A DNA stretch of 64,000 bases from the NCBI RefSeq assembly GCF_019966515.1, contig NZ_JAIMIB010000002.1:124001-188000 (forward strand), given 5' to 3'. Below the pieces are notes generated by a model. It worked only from the letters and a program-made list of their open reading frames with translations. It did no database searches and had not been told where the DNA came from. The translations under genes and the position numbers were made by a program. The stretch's first letter is position 1, and the number at the start of each line of letters is the position of its first letter. The DNA is from Roseovarius aestuarii (GTDB lineage Bacteria; Pseudomonadota; Alphaproteobacteria; Rhodobacterales; Rhodobacteraceae). Of the stretch, positions 18,681 through 27,274 are shown piece by piece.

Positions 18681-19643
18681 ATGCCGCATAAGCCAACCAG
18701 CCCGTTCAACCAGCCCCTGGGCGGAAACGCCATGCCGCGGTTTGGTGGCGATGGAACGATGATGCGCCTGCCCCTGCAACGTAGCGCCGAAGGGTTGAAT
18801 GCCTGTTTCGTTGGCATCCCGATGGATATCGGCACGTCGAACCGCGCCGGTACACGCCACGGTCCGCGCCAGATCCGCGCCGAAAGCTGCATGATGCGGC
18901 CGTTCAACATGGCAACCGGAGCCGCGCCGTTTGAAAACATGCAGGTCGCCGATATCGGTGATGTCGCGATCAACACTTTCGATCTGAAGAAGACCGCCGA
19001 TATCATCACAGCGGCTTATAAGGATATCCTGGCGCATGATGTCGTGCCGCTGACACTGGGGGGTGATCACACCCTGACTTATCCGGTGTTGCGGGCGATC
19101 GCCGAGAGGCATGGCCCCGTGGCCCTAGTGCATGTCGATGCCCATGCGGACACCAACGAGGAAATGTTCGGCGAAAAGATCGCCCATGGCACGCCCTTCC
19201 GGCGCGCGGTCGAAGACAATCTTCTGATCAATGACAAGGTGTTCCAGATCGGCCTGCGCGGCACCGGCTATGCCCCCGATGATTTCAACTGGGGACGCGA
19301 TCAAGGGTTTACCGTCATCCCGGCGGAGGAATGCTGGCACAAATCTCTGTCGCCGCTGATGAGCGACATACGTGGCAGGATCGGCGATGCGCCGGTCTAT
19401 CTCAGCTTCGATATCGACAGTCTGGACCCGGCCTTCGCCCCCGGCACCGGGACGGTCGAAATGGGCGGGCTGACCACCATCCAGGCGCTTGAGATCGTGC
19501 GTGGATGTGCCGGTCTGAACCTTGTTGGCTGTGATCTGGTCGAGGTATCCCCGCCCTATGATCCCAGCGGAAACACCGCGATGATCGGGGCAAATCTGCT
19601 CTACGAGATGCTCTGCGCCCTGCCGATGAACTGGGACACCTAG
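18681..19643 (+). CDS. speB: Agmatinase-type ureohydrolase
   Basis: A 320-residue arginase/agmatinase family enzyme. The manganese ligands are visible in GGDHTLTYP, HVDAHADTNEE and SFDIDSLDPAFAPGTGT. The extended N-terminus (PTSPFNQPLGGNAMPRFGG) is typical of proteobacterial agmatinase and guanidinobutyrase. Agmatine to putrescine plus urea is the most likely reaction, but guanidinobutyrate or guanidinopropionate cannot be excluded. Start ATG 18681 follows CTCAGGAG. It stands alone, convergent with pgk. Confidence 0.85.
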   Translation: MPHKPTSPFNQPLGGNAMPRFGGDGTMMRLPLQRSAEGLNACFVGIPMDIGTSNRAGTRHGPRQIRAESCMMRPFNMATGAAPFENMQVADIGDVAINTFDLKKTADIITAAYKDILAHDVVPLTLGGDHTLTYPVLRAIAERHGPVALVHVDAHADTNEEMFGEKIAHGTPFRRAVEDNLLINDKVFQIGLRGTGYAPDDFNWGRDQGFTVIPAEECWHKSLSPLMSDIRGRIGDAPVYLSFDIDSLDPAFAPGTGTVEMGGLTTIQALEIVRGCAGLNLVGCDLVEVSPPYDPSGNTAMIGANLLYEMLCALPMNWDT

Positions 19644-19677
19644 AAAGCGCCCCACGGGGAAATCACCAAACTACGGC

Positions 19678-20865
19678 TCAGCCTGCCTTTAATGCGGCCA
19701 CGCCGGGCAGGTCCTTGCCTTCCATCCATTCCAGAAACGCCCCGCCTGCGGTCGAGATGTAGGTGAAATCATCCGCCGCGCCCGCCTTGTTGAGCGCGGC
19801 CACCGTGTCTCCGCCACCAGCAACCGAGATCAGCTTTCCTTCGCGGCTCAGCGCGGCTGCGTGTCGTGCGGCGGCGTTTGTGGCTGTGTCGAAGGGCTCG
19901 ATTTCGAAGGCGCCGAGCGGGCCGTTCCAGATCAGCGTCTTTGCCTTGTCCAGCGCGGCGCCGACCCGCGCCACCGATTGCGGCCCGGCATCAAGGATCA
20001 TCGCGTCATCGGGGCACAGATGCACCGCAAAGGTCGCGTTTTCAGCGCAGGCCGCGAATTCGCGCGCTACGACGATATCGGCGGGCAGAATGATCTCGCA
20101 ACCAGTGGTCGCAGCTTTCGTCATGATCGCGCGGGCGGTGTCGGCCATGTCGTGTTCGCACAGCGATGTGCCCACGTTCAGTCCCTGCGCTGCGATAAAT
20201 GTGTTGGCCATGCCGCCGCCGATCACCAGTTGATCGACCTTGTCGATCAGGTTGCTCAGAAGCTCGATCTTGGTCGATACCTTGGCGCCACCAACGACCG
20301 CGACCACCGGACGCTTGGGGGTGCCAAGTGCCGCCTCGAGTGCCTGCAATTCAGCCTGCATCAGACGACCCGCGCAGGAGGGCAGGTGGCGCGCCACCCC
20401 TTCGTTACTGGCATGGGCCCGGTGCGCGGCGGAAAAAGCGTCGTTGCAATAGATGTCGCCCAGCCCCGCGATGCGCTTGGCAAACTCAGGGTCATTTGCT
20501 TCCTCGCCGGGATGAAAGCGGATGTTTTCCAACAGCAACACATCCGCTGCTTGCGCCTCGCTTGTCAGCGCCTCGGCGCCCTCCAGCGTCTCGATCAGCG
20601 TGACCGAACGGCCAAGCGCTGCCTCAAGCGCGGGCAGGACGGTGCGCAGCGACATGTCCAGCACCACCTTGCCCTTTGGCCGTCCGAAATGCGCCAGCAG
20701 CATCGGTTTGCCGCCCTTGGCCAGAATGTCATGGATCGTCGGCACGACCCGGTCGATCCGTGTTGTGTCGGTGACCATGCCGTTTTCGACCGGTACGTTG
20801 ATATCCACCCGGGTCAGCACCCGTTTGCCGTCCAGCTCAATGTCGTCCAGCGTTTTCCAGCTCAT
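19678..20865 (-). CDS. pgk: Phosphoglycerate kinase
   Basis: A 395-residue phosphoglycerate kinase, the usual length. The start [20 protein letters not shown] is followed by DINVP, the substrate loop [20 protein letters not shown] segment and the C-terminal nucleotide motif [15 protein letters not shown]. It transfers phosphate from 1,3-bisphosphoglycerate to ADP. ATG 20865 is chosen because the upstream extension (20 residues) has no family similarity. It lies alone, convergent with speB and divergent from the cyclophilin genes. Confidence 0.95.
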   Translation of the reverse strand: MSWKTLDDIELDGKRVLTRVDINVPVENGMVTDTTRIDRVVPTIHDILAKGGKPMLLAHFGRPKGKVVLDMSLRTVLPALEAALGRSVTLIETLEGAEALTSEAQAADVLLLENIRFHPGEEANDPEFAKRIAGLGDIYCNDAFSAAHRAHASNEGVARHLPSCAGRLMQAELQALEAALGTPKRPVVAVVGGAKVSTKIELLSNLIDKVDQLVIGGGMANTFIAAQGLNVGTSLCEHDMADTARAIMTKAATTGCEIILPADIVVAREFAACAENATFAVHLCPDDAMILDAGPQSVARVGAALDKAKTLIWNGPLGAFEIEPFDTATNAAARHAAALSREGKLISVAGGGDTVAALNKAGAADDFTYISTAGGAFLEWMEGKDLPGVAALKAG

Positions 20866-20994
20866 TCGAGGCGTCTCCGTACCGTAATTCGCGCCCCTAT
20901 TGGCGCGAAGCCCGCCAGCGGTCAAGCTCTGTACTTGGCATTCTCAGATGAAGCGCCTAGGTATCGGGGCAACGATTGCATTGAGGAGAGGCAC

Positions 20995-21501
20995 ATGGCC
21001 GAGATCAAAGACCCCGAGAACACCATCCTGATAGAGCTGAAAGACGGTACCGTCACCATCGAACTGCTACCCGATATCGCGCCGGGCCATTGCGACCGGA
21101 TCAAGGAGCTGGCCCGTGCGGGTGCCTATGACAATGTCGCGTTCCACCGGGTGATCGATGGGTTCATGGCGCAAACCGGCGACGTGGCCAACGGCAACAT
21201 GGAAAAGGATTTTAACCTGCGCGCGGCAGGAACCGGCGGCAGCGATCTACCCAATCTCAAGGCCGAATTCAGTGGCGTTCCCCATGACCGGGGTACAATC
21301 GGCGCGGCGCGCAGCCAGAACCCCGACAGCGCCAACAGCCAGTTCTTCATCAATTTCAGCGACAATCATTTCCTGAATAAGCAATATACCGTCTATGGCC
21401 GGGTGGTCGCCGGGATGGAGCATGTCGATGCCATCACCCGGGGCGAGCCGCCGATGAATCCCGACCGGATGATCAGCATGAAAGTGGCCGCCGATGCGTA
21501 A
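20995..21501 (+). CDS. ppiB: Peptidyl-prolyl isomerase, cyclophilin, cytoplasmic
   Basis: A 168-residue cyclophilin without a signal peptide. Typical motifs are FHRVIDGFMAQTGD, FSGVPHDRGTIGAARSQ and NSQFFINFSDNHFLNKQYTV. It catalyses cis-trans isomerisation of prolyl bonds in the cytoplasm. The start is ATG 20995, after GAGAGG. It overlaps the following paralogue by 8 bases, so the two are a translationally coupled pair. Confidence 0.93.
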   Translation: MAEIKDPENTILIELKDGTVTIELLPDIAPGHCDRIKELARAGAYDNVAFHRVIDGFMAQTGDVANGNMEKDFNLRAAGTGGSDLPNLKAEFSGVPHDRGTIGAARSQNPDSANSQFFINFSDNHFLNKQYTVYGRVVAGMEHVDAITRGEPPMNPDRMISMKVAADA

Positions 21502-22039
21502 GCTTGCCCTGTTGCTGGCGACACTCGCCAGCCCCGCCCTTGCCACCGGTCTTGAAGTTCAGATCGAGGGCGAAGCCAACGGTACCGTCACCATTGATCT
21601 TTTTGAAGATGTGGCACCGGGCCATGTAGAACAGATCACCGCGCTGGCCTCGGAAGGGGCCTATGACGGGGTGGTGTTTCACCGGGTGATCGAAGGCTTC
21701 ATGGCCCAGACCGGCGATGTGCAGCACGGCAAGAACGGTGGTGATCTGAGCCGCGCGGGTACCGGTGGCAGCGAACGCCCTGACCTCAAGGCCGAATTCT
21801 CGGACATCACCTTTGCCCGTGGCGTCGTCGGTATGGCGCGTTCGCAGCACCCCGACAGCGCCAACAGCCAGTTCTTCATCATGTTCGCGCCGGGCGATTT
21901 TCTTGACGGGCAATATACCGTCGTGGGTCAGGTGACTGGCGGCATGGAGGTGATTGACGCCATCAAGCGCGGTCAGGGCCAATCTGGCGCCGTTGCTGGG
22001 CAGCCCGACGTTATGACCTCGGTCTCCGTGACCGAGTAA
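21494..22039 (+). CDS. ppiA: Peptidyl-prolyl isomerase, cyclophilin, periplasmic
   Basis: A 181-residue cyclophilin with an N-terminal signal peptide (MRKLALLLATLASPALATG). The body repeats the motifs of the upstream gene (FHRVIEGFMAQTGD, NSQFFIMFAPGDF), so it arose by duplication. The mature protein should assist folding in the periplasm. It starts inside the end of ppiB and is followed 16 bases later by the DUF4336 gene. Confidence 0.93.
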   Translation: MRKLALLLATLASPALATGLEVQIEGEANGTVTIDLFEDVAPGHVEQITALASEGAYDGVVFHRVIEGFMAQTGDVQHGKNGGDLSRAGTGGSERPDLKAEFSDITFARGVVGMARSQHPDSANSQFFIMFAPGDFLDGQYTVVGQVTGGMEVIDAIKRGQGQSGAVAGQPDVMTSVSVTE

Positions 22040-22055
22040 AGGGCGGGAAACTGCC

Positions 22056-22805
22056 GTGACAACCTATCCCCCCCTCGGCACGCTCAAACCCGTGGCCGAG
22101 CGCATCTGGGTGGTTGACGGCCCGGCGGTAACCTGCCGCCGGATGCCAATCTCGACCCGGGCGACCGTGGTGCAGCTATCAGGCGGGGACCTCTGGGTGC
22201 ATTCACCCACCGGCCTAAGCGACGGGTTGAAGGATGAATTGGCAGCCCTTGGGCCGGTCGCGTATCTGGTCGCGCCCAACTGGGACCACAACCTGTTTCT
22301 GGAGGACTGGCGCGCCGCTTACCCGCAGGCGCAGGTCTGGGCGGTGTCGGGCGAAGGCGCACGCGGGCCGGGTGTGGATTTCGACCACGCTCTGGGAGCA
22401 CGAACCCCGTGGATGAGCGAGGTCGCGCATCTGATCGTGGGCGGCAGCCGCAAATATCGCGAGGCCGTCTTTTGCCACCGCCCCTCTGCCACGCTGATCG
22501 TCGCCGACCTGATCCAGAATTTCGATACCGCGCGATTGCCTGCCTGGATGCGTCCGCTGATCTGGTTGGCGGGTACTGATGACAGCGACGGCAAGATGCC
22601 CTATCTGATGCGCCGCCGCTATGATGGCGCAGAACTCGGCAAATCCATCGAACACATAATCAACTGGGCGCCGCGTCGGCTGATCCTGTCTCATGGTGAC
22701 TGGTTCGAAAGCGGCGCGGTCAGGGAACTGGAACGTGCGTTCAAGAAGATACTGCACGCGCGGCAGTGGGGCCGGGCGATAGACGAGATCGATCGCAAAG
22801 GCTGA
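22056..22805 (+). CDS. DUF4336 protein (metallo-beta-lactamase-like)
   Basis: A 249-residue protein of the DUF4336 type. It starts with GTG at 22056, supported by PPLGTLKPVAERIWVVDGP at the beginning, a conserved N-terminus in this family. The sequence VHSPTGLSDGL, LVAPNWDHNLFLEDW and LSHGDW resemble a metallo-hydrolase fold with several lost metal ligands. The function is unknown. It follows ppiA by 16 bases and is probably in the same transcript. Confidence 0.85.
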   Translation: MTTYPPLGTLKPVAERIWVVDGPAVTCRRMPISTRATVVQLSGGDLWVHSPTGLSDGLKDELAALGPVAYLVAPNWDHNLFLEDWRAAYPQAQVWAVSGEGARGPGVDFDHALGARTPWMSEVAHLIVGGSRKYREAVFCHRPSATLIVADLIQNFDTARLPAWMRPLIWLAGTDDSDGKMPYLMRRRYDGAELGKSIEHIINWAPRRLILSHGDWFESGAVRELERAFKKILHARQWGRAIDEIDRKG

Positions 22806-22907
22806 TTGCACGGCAGCATGACGAGGTTAGCTTTGGTTCGCAAGATGTTGGCTTGAAGTATTAAATTCCGGATAAGCTCCAATGAATCAGATGCTAGGGC
22901 AGACATG

Positions 22908-22930
22908 AAAAAGGGCCCCGTAGAGGGCCC
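22908..22930 (-). terminator. Terminator of the cold shock gene
   Basis: GGGCCC at 22913-22918 and again at 22925-22930 are self-complementary and pair with a 6-base loop; on the minus strand TTTTT follows. It is placed about 24 bases after the cspA-like stop codon. Confidence 0.8.
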
Positions 22931-22953
22931 AGTTCAATCTTAACGTCAGTGGC

Positions 22954-23160
22954 TTATGCCAGAACGATGTTCGATGCCGACTCGCGACCGTCACGGCCTG
23001 CTTCGATGTCGAATGTCACTTTCTGGTCGTCGGCCAGACCGGTCAGACCGGCGCGCTCAACGGCAGAAATGTGAACGAATACGTCTTTGCCGCCACCTTC
23101 AGGTGCGATAAAGCCGTAGCCTTTAGTTGCGTTGAACCATTTTACGGTGCCATTAGCCAT
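22954..23160 (-). CDS. CspA-family cold shock protein
   Basis: A 68-residue single cold shock domain. RNP1 reads KGYGFIAP and RNP2 DVFVHISAVE. Start ATG 23160 is typical (MANGTVKWFN) and preceded by AAGGAG; the open frame extends upstream, but that part is leader. The roughly 200-base region up to the divergent border may provide the long 5' leader used by such genes. It acts as a nucleic-acid chaperone. Confidence 0.95.
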   Translation of the reverse strand: MANGTVKWFNATKGYGFIAPEGGGKDVFVHISAVERAGLTGLADDQKVTFDIEAGRDGRESASNIVLA

Positions 23161-23416
23161 ACCGTAATTCTCCTTTGTTGTTGCTGCCCACGTCGTTGCG
23201 GCAGCCCGGCTAGTCAGTGCAAATCGAGTAACTGACCGTGAAAGGAGCAGATGGTCGATAGTGGTAACGTCGCAGGGTGCGATATGAGGAAACCGCGGGA
23301 AAAAATCAAGGGTGAAGAGGAATTTAGCGCGCGATGAGCGGAATTTGACGCGATGAAATGGCCCGGCATGATCACCCATGCCGGGCCGTTCATTTGGACG
23401 TCAAAGACAGAGCCGG

Positions 23417-24772
23417 TTAGCTTTCTTCAGGCTCTCCGCCCTCTTCGGTTTCACCCTCAGGACAGCAACGATATTCCTGGCTTTTTTCCAGCAGGTCGAT
23501 CTGCTTGGCAAGCAGCTGGTTCTCCAGATCCTTGCGCACGAGATCAAGCTCGATGGCTTTCTGCCGGCTCTCTTCGCAGGTGTTGCAGGCATCAAGGCAG
23601 CCCTTGACCACGATACCCTGGGTCGGCAAGCAATAGGTCCGTTCGAACTCTAGCTCGGCGGCCAGTTGCGGCCCAACGTTGTTTGATCCGGCCTTGGCAA
23701 GAATCCCCTGTTTGACCAGATCATCATCGACCTGCTTCAACAGCTTGTCATGCACCTGTGGGTCCAGCGGCTTGGCACTGGCGATCACCGGTGACGCGGC
23801 GGCCGCGGCGATGTTTGTGCTGAAGCCGCTTGCAGCTCCAAGCGATCCGCCGGTTACATTGGGCGTGAGATTGGCGCGCTGCGCGAAGGCAGATGCACGG
23901 CCAACGGTCTGAACCTCGGCGCGCGCGGTTTGTGTGGCCAGCATGCCTTCGGGCAGCACCTTGACGCCGGTCGCCGGGCGTACGGGACGCGCGTCTACTA
24001 CAGACCCTGCGGCTGTATCGACAACCCGGCGCAGAACCGACCTGATACGGAAGCGCAGGATCTGCCGTTTGACCAGCTGATACGCGAAATACGTGACCGC
24101 GTGGCACTCGTTCTTGTTCTCGATGGTCCGGGTTGATGCCTCGTAGGCGCTTTCGCTTTCGCCTTCGGCATGGGTGCGGCTTTGCACCTCGCCGATCTGG
24201 GTCGCATTGGCCGCGCGGGTCGCCTGTACCGACCGGTCATGCGAGGCAGACGCATGGCGCGACAGCTCACGCAGGAACGACGACGAGCTGTTGGCGTTGA
24301 AATCGCCTTCGACATTCACGCTGCCGCCACCGGCAAAGCCGAAGGAGGCCCCATAGGCATCGACATCGGTTTCAAAATCCGAATGCGATTGCGATTGTGC
24401 CGACCCGCTGTCGGTGACCGTGAGGTCCGACATGTAGCGGTCCATCGACTTCATGTAGTAGGTTTCCTCGGATGTCTGCTCGTGCCGGTAGCTGACCTCG
24501 CTCTCTCGATCATAGGTGAACCGGTTGTTGCGGTTCGCCGTGTAGAGCCGCACCTTTTCGCCCGGCAGCAGGGTGGTGGAATAGATCACATCACCCAGGG
24601 CCATCGGGCCGGGGCAGCGTTCAAGTTCCGCCACGATGCTGACTTCGACCTTCGCGGCCCCCAGATTGTAGGTGAGCCGGTAGGTGACCGTTAGGTTTTC
24701 GCAGCAGGGCTCGGTCGTGATTTCCGGGCAGCAGGGGAGTTTGTTGGTCGTGATAAGTTCGCCATCAGGCAT
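23417..24772 (-). CDS. Unknown Cys-rich protein with serine/alanine-rich core
   Basis: A 451-residue protein that I do not recognise as a named family. ATG 24772 is preferred because GGAGG lies 8 bases upstream and overlaps the alternative ATG at 24787. The order is: paired cysteines near the start (LPCCPEITTEPCCEN), a beta-rich region, a conserved-looking LLPGEKVRLYTANRNNRFTYD, a His/Glu/Ser-rich linker (YRHEQTSEETYY), an Ala/Ser region, ECHAVTYFAYQLVKRQ, a charged coiled-coil segment and CLDACNTCEESR towards the end. There is no signal peptide. Its neighbours (cold shock gene and an L,D-transpeptidase gene) do not suggest a job. Confidence 0.8.
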   Translation of the reverse strand: MPDGELITTNKLPCCPEITTEPCCENLTVTYRLTYNLGAAKVEVSIVAELERCPGPMALGDVIYSTTLLPGEKVRLYTANRNNRFTYDRESEVSYRHEQTSEETYYMKSMDRYMSDLTVTDSGSAQSQSHSDFETDVDAYGASFGFAGGGSVNVEGDFNANSSSSFLRELSRHASASHDRSVQATRAANATQIGEVQSRTHAEGESESAYEASTRTIENKNECHAVTYFAYQLVKRQILRFRIRSVLRRVVDTAAGSVVDARPVRPATGVKVLPEGMLATQTARAEVQTVGRASAFAQRANLTPNVTGGSLGAASGFSTNIAAAAASPVIASAKPLDPQVHDKLLKQVDDDLVKQGILAKAGSNNVGPQLAAELEFERTYCLPTQGIVVKGCLDACNTCEESRQKAIELDLVRKDLENQLLAKQIDLLEKSQEYRCCPEGETEEGGEPEES

Positions 24773-25072
24773 AACTTCGTCCTCCATTTAAATTGCGTTG
24801 GTTCAATAATCAGCCCGCGGCCACAAAGCGAAAATGCGCATCGTGACATTTGGTGCGGGCATGCGCGCAAAATAGCGGCATCGCACGTTCTGGGGGATTT
24901 GAAAGTGATACACTCGCCTTAGTCAGCCGATATTGGCCGAAACCGGCGGTCGAGGCGCGCGGAAAATGGCCCAGAATCATGCGACTCAGGGAAAAGTCAG
25001 GTAAGCCTGAATTGACAGCATTCCGTTGCGTTACCAAGCATCGGAATGCTGCTTCTCACCAGATCGGTGTGG

Positions 25073-25627
25073 CTAGAGGACGGTCACGGTGGTGCCAATC
25101 GGCACACGCTCATAAAGATCCTGTACATGTTCGTTGATCATGCGAATGCATCCGTTCGACACCGACCGCCCGATGGAGCGGGGCGCAGTGGTGCCGTGAA
25201 TACGGAAATACGTGTCACGACCGTTTTGGAACAGATAGAGCGCACGCGATCCCAGCGGATTGCCCGGACCGCCCGGCTTGACATAGTCGTTGTCCACGAA
25301 TTCGGCGTAGGTGTTGGGCTCTCGTTCGATCATCTCGTCGGTGGGGCGCCAGGTGGGCCATTTTTTTTTCACCGAGATCGTGGCGGTGCCGGTGAACTCA
25401 AGCCCGGCCTTGCCGACACCGACGCCGTAACGCAGAGCCTTGCCCGGTTCGGTAATGTAATACAGGAAATGGGCGCGTGGCAGGATCAAGAGTTGTCCCT
25501 GCGCATGTTTGGGATCGATCGAAACCTCTTGCGGGCGGAATTTCGGATCGACTTCGAAGGCATGGGCGGCGGCGGGCAAGGTTGCGGCAGCGACCCCGGT
25601 AGCCAGAAAATGGCGGCGTTTCATCAT
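25073..25627 (-). CDS. L,D-transpeptidase, Tat-exported
   Basis: A 184-residue YkuD-domain enzyme. The N-terminus MMKRRHFLATGVAAATL is a twin-arginine signal with cleavage after AHA. The catalytic motif is HGTTAPRS to SNGCIRM, with H144 and the nucleophile C160. It should make or break 3-3 crosslinks in peptidoglycan, or attach proteins to it, in the periplasm. The longer frame upstream of 25627 has no signal-like character. It is monocistronic. Confidence 0.93.
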   Translation of the reverse strand: MMKRRHFLATGVAAATLPAAAHAFEVDPKFRPQEVSIDPKHAQGQLLILPRAHFLYYITEPGKALRYGVGVGKAGLEFTGTATISVKKKWPTWRPTDEMIEREPNTYAEFVDNDYVKPGGPGNPLGSRALYLFQNGRDTYFRIHGTTAPRSIGRSVSNGCIRMINEHVQDLYERVPIGTTVTVL

Positions 25628-26001
25628 TGAATCAGTTCCCCTTAGGTGCGTTTTCGATATAAATCCGCATTCTGGACTGAGAAAATCAAAAACCGGTGAA
25701 GGATTTTCGTGGTTGCTATCCTGCAACAGGTTCGTCGCGCGCGGCCCGAATCGGGCGTTTGTCCCGGCCTGCGGCAGCCGTCGCCAGCCGACTTGACCCG
25801 TCAGATGCCGTGCGCGCCACGCCTGCTGTCAACAGAAAAAATTAAATCGATGTAATTGCTTGATAATCTGGCGGTCTCAACGGCGGTATCGCGTGATGAC
25901 CGGGTGTTGAGGCAAAAACCGAGTGGTAGAACATGAAGGAAACAATCGGGCAATAAACCAAGAATCGTTGCCTGAGCGAGTGCTTTGGCAAGGTGAAATA
26001 T

Positions 26002-26041
26002 GCCTAAATACAACTAAAAGATGTATTTATGAGGTTTAGGC
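26002..26041 (+). repeat. Nested inverted repeats in the leader
   Basis: GCCTAAA (26002-26008) pairs with TTTAGGC (26035-26041); inside, AAATACA (26006-26012) pairs with TGTATTT (26022-26028). The right arm touches the following T-tailed hairpin, so the two structures could exclude each other. Confidence 0.5.
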
Positions 26042-26068
26042 CAAAAATTGCCGAATTTGGCTTTTTTT
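26040..26068 (+). terminator. Attenuator-like hairpin in the leader
   Basis: GCCAAA (26040-26045) and TTTGGC (26056-26061) are followed by seven T. It lies 55 bases upstream of the VPLPA-CTERM gene start and overlaps the right arm of the preceding repeat by two bases, which suggests alternative folding. Confidence 0.5.
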
Positions 26069-26122
26069 GAGGCAAATTTATGGTATGTCTACTCTAAGTT
26101 TACGATTTATCGAGGTAACACT

Positions 26123-26800
26123 ATGCTAAAGCACATGATGGCAGCAGCGGTTCTGGCAGCGGGAATGTCTGTTTCAAGCGCGCAAGCTGCAGTTCTGGAT
26201 CTCACGGACTTGATTAGATCTACGAGCGGTGGGTTCACCTCGTCGTTGATCCATGACCAGCGAAACGGCAAGATGAGCGGTAATAAGCGCGGTCAGTTCG
26301 GCAGTGCGATCACAGGTGGTACGTTCAACACCACCACCGGCGCCATCCAATTTGACGGTACGATCCGGAAGCAGCGCAAAGCTGGTGGTTTCCGTACATC
26401 GACATTCAAAGCCGTCGGTAACCTGAGCACGTCGGCAACCCGAACCAACGGGCTGTTCGGCAACATTCAGTTCACGTTCACCGGCAACCTGCTGAGCGGC
26501 AAGGTGCTTAACTTCCTGTTCAAAGACAAGAACTACACCAATGGCGGACAGCCGAACGGCTTCGCCTCGAACGGCACGCAAAACTTTATCGCGCTGTGGG
26601 GTGATCTGGGGAATTACAACAGAACCAGATGCACCAGCCAGCTGGATAAGTGCTTCGGCATTGACCTTCGGATAGCATACAAGCCCGGCGGTGGTGGTGG
26701 CGGTGTGCCGTCTCCTGTTCCACTTCCGGCATCGGCTCTCTTCCTGCTGGCTGGTATCGGCGGCCTGGGGGCTGTCCGGAAGCTGCGCAAGAAAGCCTGA
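26123..26800 (+). CDS. VPLPA-CTERM sorted exoprotein
   Basis: A 225-residue secreted protein. The N-terminal signal peptide reads MLKHMMAAAVLAAGMSVSSA (cleavage after AQA). The C-terminus holds the sorting signal: PVPLPASALF, a hydrophobic stretch (LLAGIGGLGA) and a basic tail RKLRKK. This is the VPLPA-CTERM form of PEP-CTERM signals, processed by an exosortase that is not in this window. The middle is rich in T, G, N and S, without known enzyme motifs, and may be a surface or matrix component. ATG 26123 is preferred over an upstream in-frame start on signal-peptide grounds. Confidence 0.85.
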   Translation: MLKHMMAAAVLAAGMSVSSAQAAVLDLTDLIRSTSGGFTSSLIHDQRNGKMSGNKRGQFGSAITGGTFNTTTGAIQFDGTIRKQRKAGGFRTSTFKAVGNLSTSATRTNGLFGNIQFTFTGNLLSGKVLNFLFKDKNYTNGGQPNGFASNGTQNFIALWGDLGNYNRTRCTSQLDKCFGIDLRIAYKPGGGGGGVPSPVPLPASALFLLAGIGGLGAVRKLRKKA

Positions 26801-26821
26801 TCTTTTCGGAATTGAAATTGG

Positions 26822-26855
26822 AACGGCCTCTGCGATCACGCAGGGGCCGTTTTCT
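26822..26855 (+). terminator. Terminator behind the VPLPA-CTERM gene
   Basis: AACGGCCTCTGCG and CGCAGGGGCCGTT pair around ATCA and end in TTTT. It lies 22 bases past the stop codon. Confidence 0.85.
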
Positions 26856-27274
26856 GTTGTACTGGCGTATTCTTGACGTCCGGCGCGGACGTAACATTTC
26901 GTCTTGAGACCGACCTTCATAAGCAGCGTGCGACTGCGTAAGGCATCACTTCCAGCTTTTCTAAGATCAGGCGACGCAACAGATCGCCAGCAACCAACTC
27001 GGCATGAGGTCGAAACACCATAATTCGCCTAAAATTCTACCCATTTGGCGCAACAGGCCGCGCTGAATTTTAATCAAATCTCCAGCCCGCCGCGTTTCAG
27101 TGCAGCCATGAAACGGATGCAGCCACCTGTACCGGTATCAGCACACGCTGCCGGCCGATCTTATTTTGGTGATGACCTAGGTCACCCCGCCTGCCTGACG
27201 GCGTGGGGTGGATTGCATGCAGTATTGATAGCCCGGCGCGCAATTAACCAAACCACCTGACGGAGTAATGATTG
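26856..27274. other. Gene-free stretch before the RTX/Hint gene
   Basis: About 420 bases without a convincing gene. It contains a perfect 12-bp palindrome TGACCTAGGTCA at 27173-27184, about 90 bases before the RTX/Hint start, a plausible operator position. The nearby frame on the plus strand (27045-27260) has no gene-like character. Confidence 0.4.
27173..27184. promoter_or_regulatory. 12-bp palindrome upstream of the RTX/Hint gene
   Basis: TGACCTAGGTCA is a perfect palindrome 91 bases upstream of the start codon of the RTX/Hint gene. Its size fits a dimeric transcription factor site; the factor is not known. Confidence 0.4.

Larger units (their letters stand above)
25628..26122. other. AT-rich leader region before the VPLPA-CTERM gene
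   Basis: About 500 bases with no convincing gene. The right half is AT-rich and holds two nested inverted repeats (26002-26041) and a T-tailed hairpin at 26040-26068, which together could act as a regulatory leader for the next gene. The left part holds the promoter region of the L,D-transpeptidase gene. Confidence 0.45.

Noticed and set aside
27045..27260. 71-codon plus-strand frame before the RTX/Hint gene
   Set aside because: It lacks a ribosome site and looks like non-coding sequence; it also contains the palindrome at 27173-27184.
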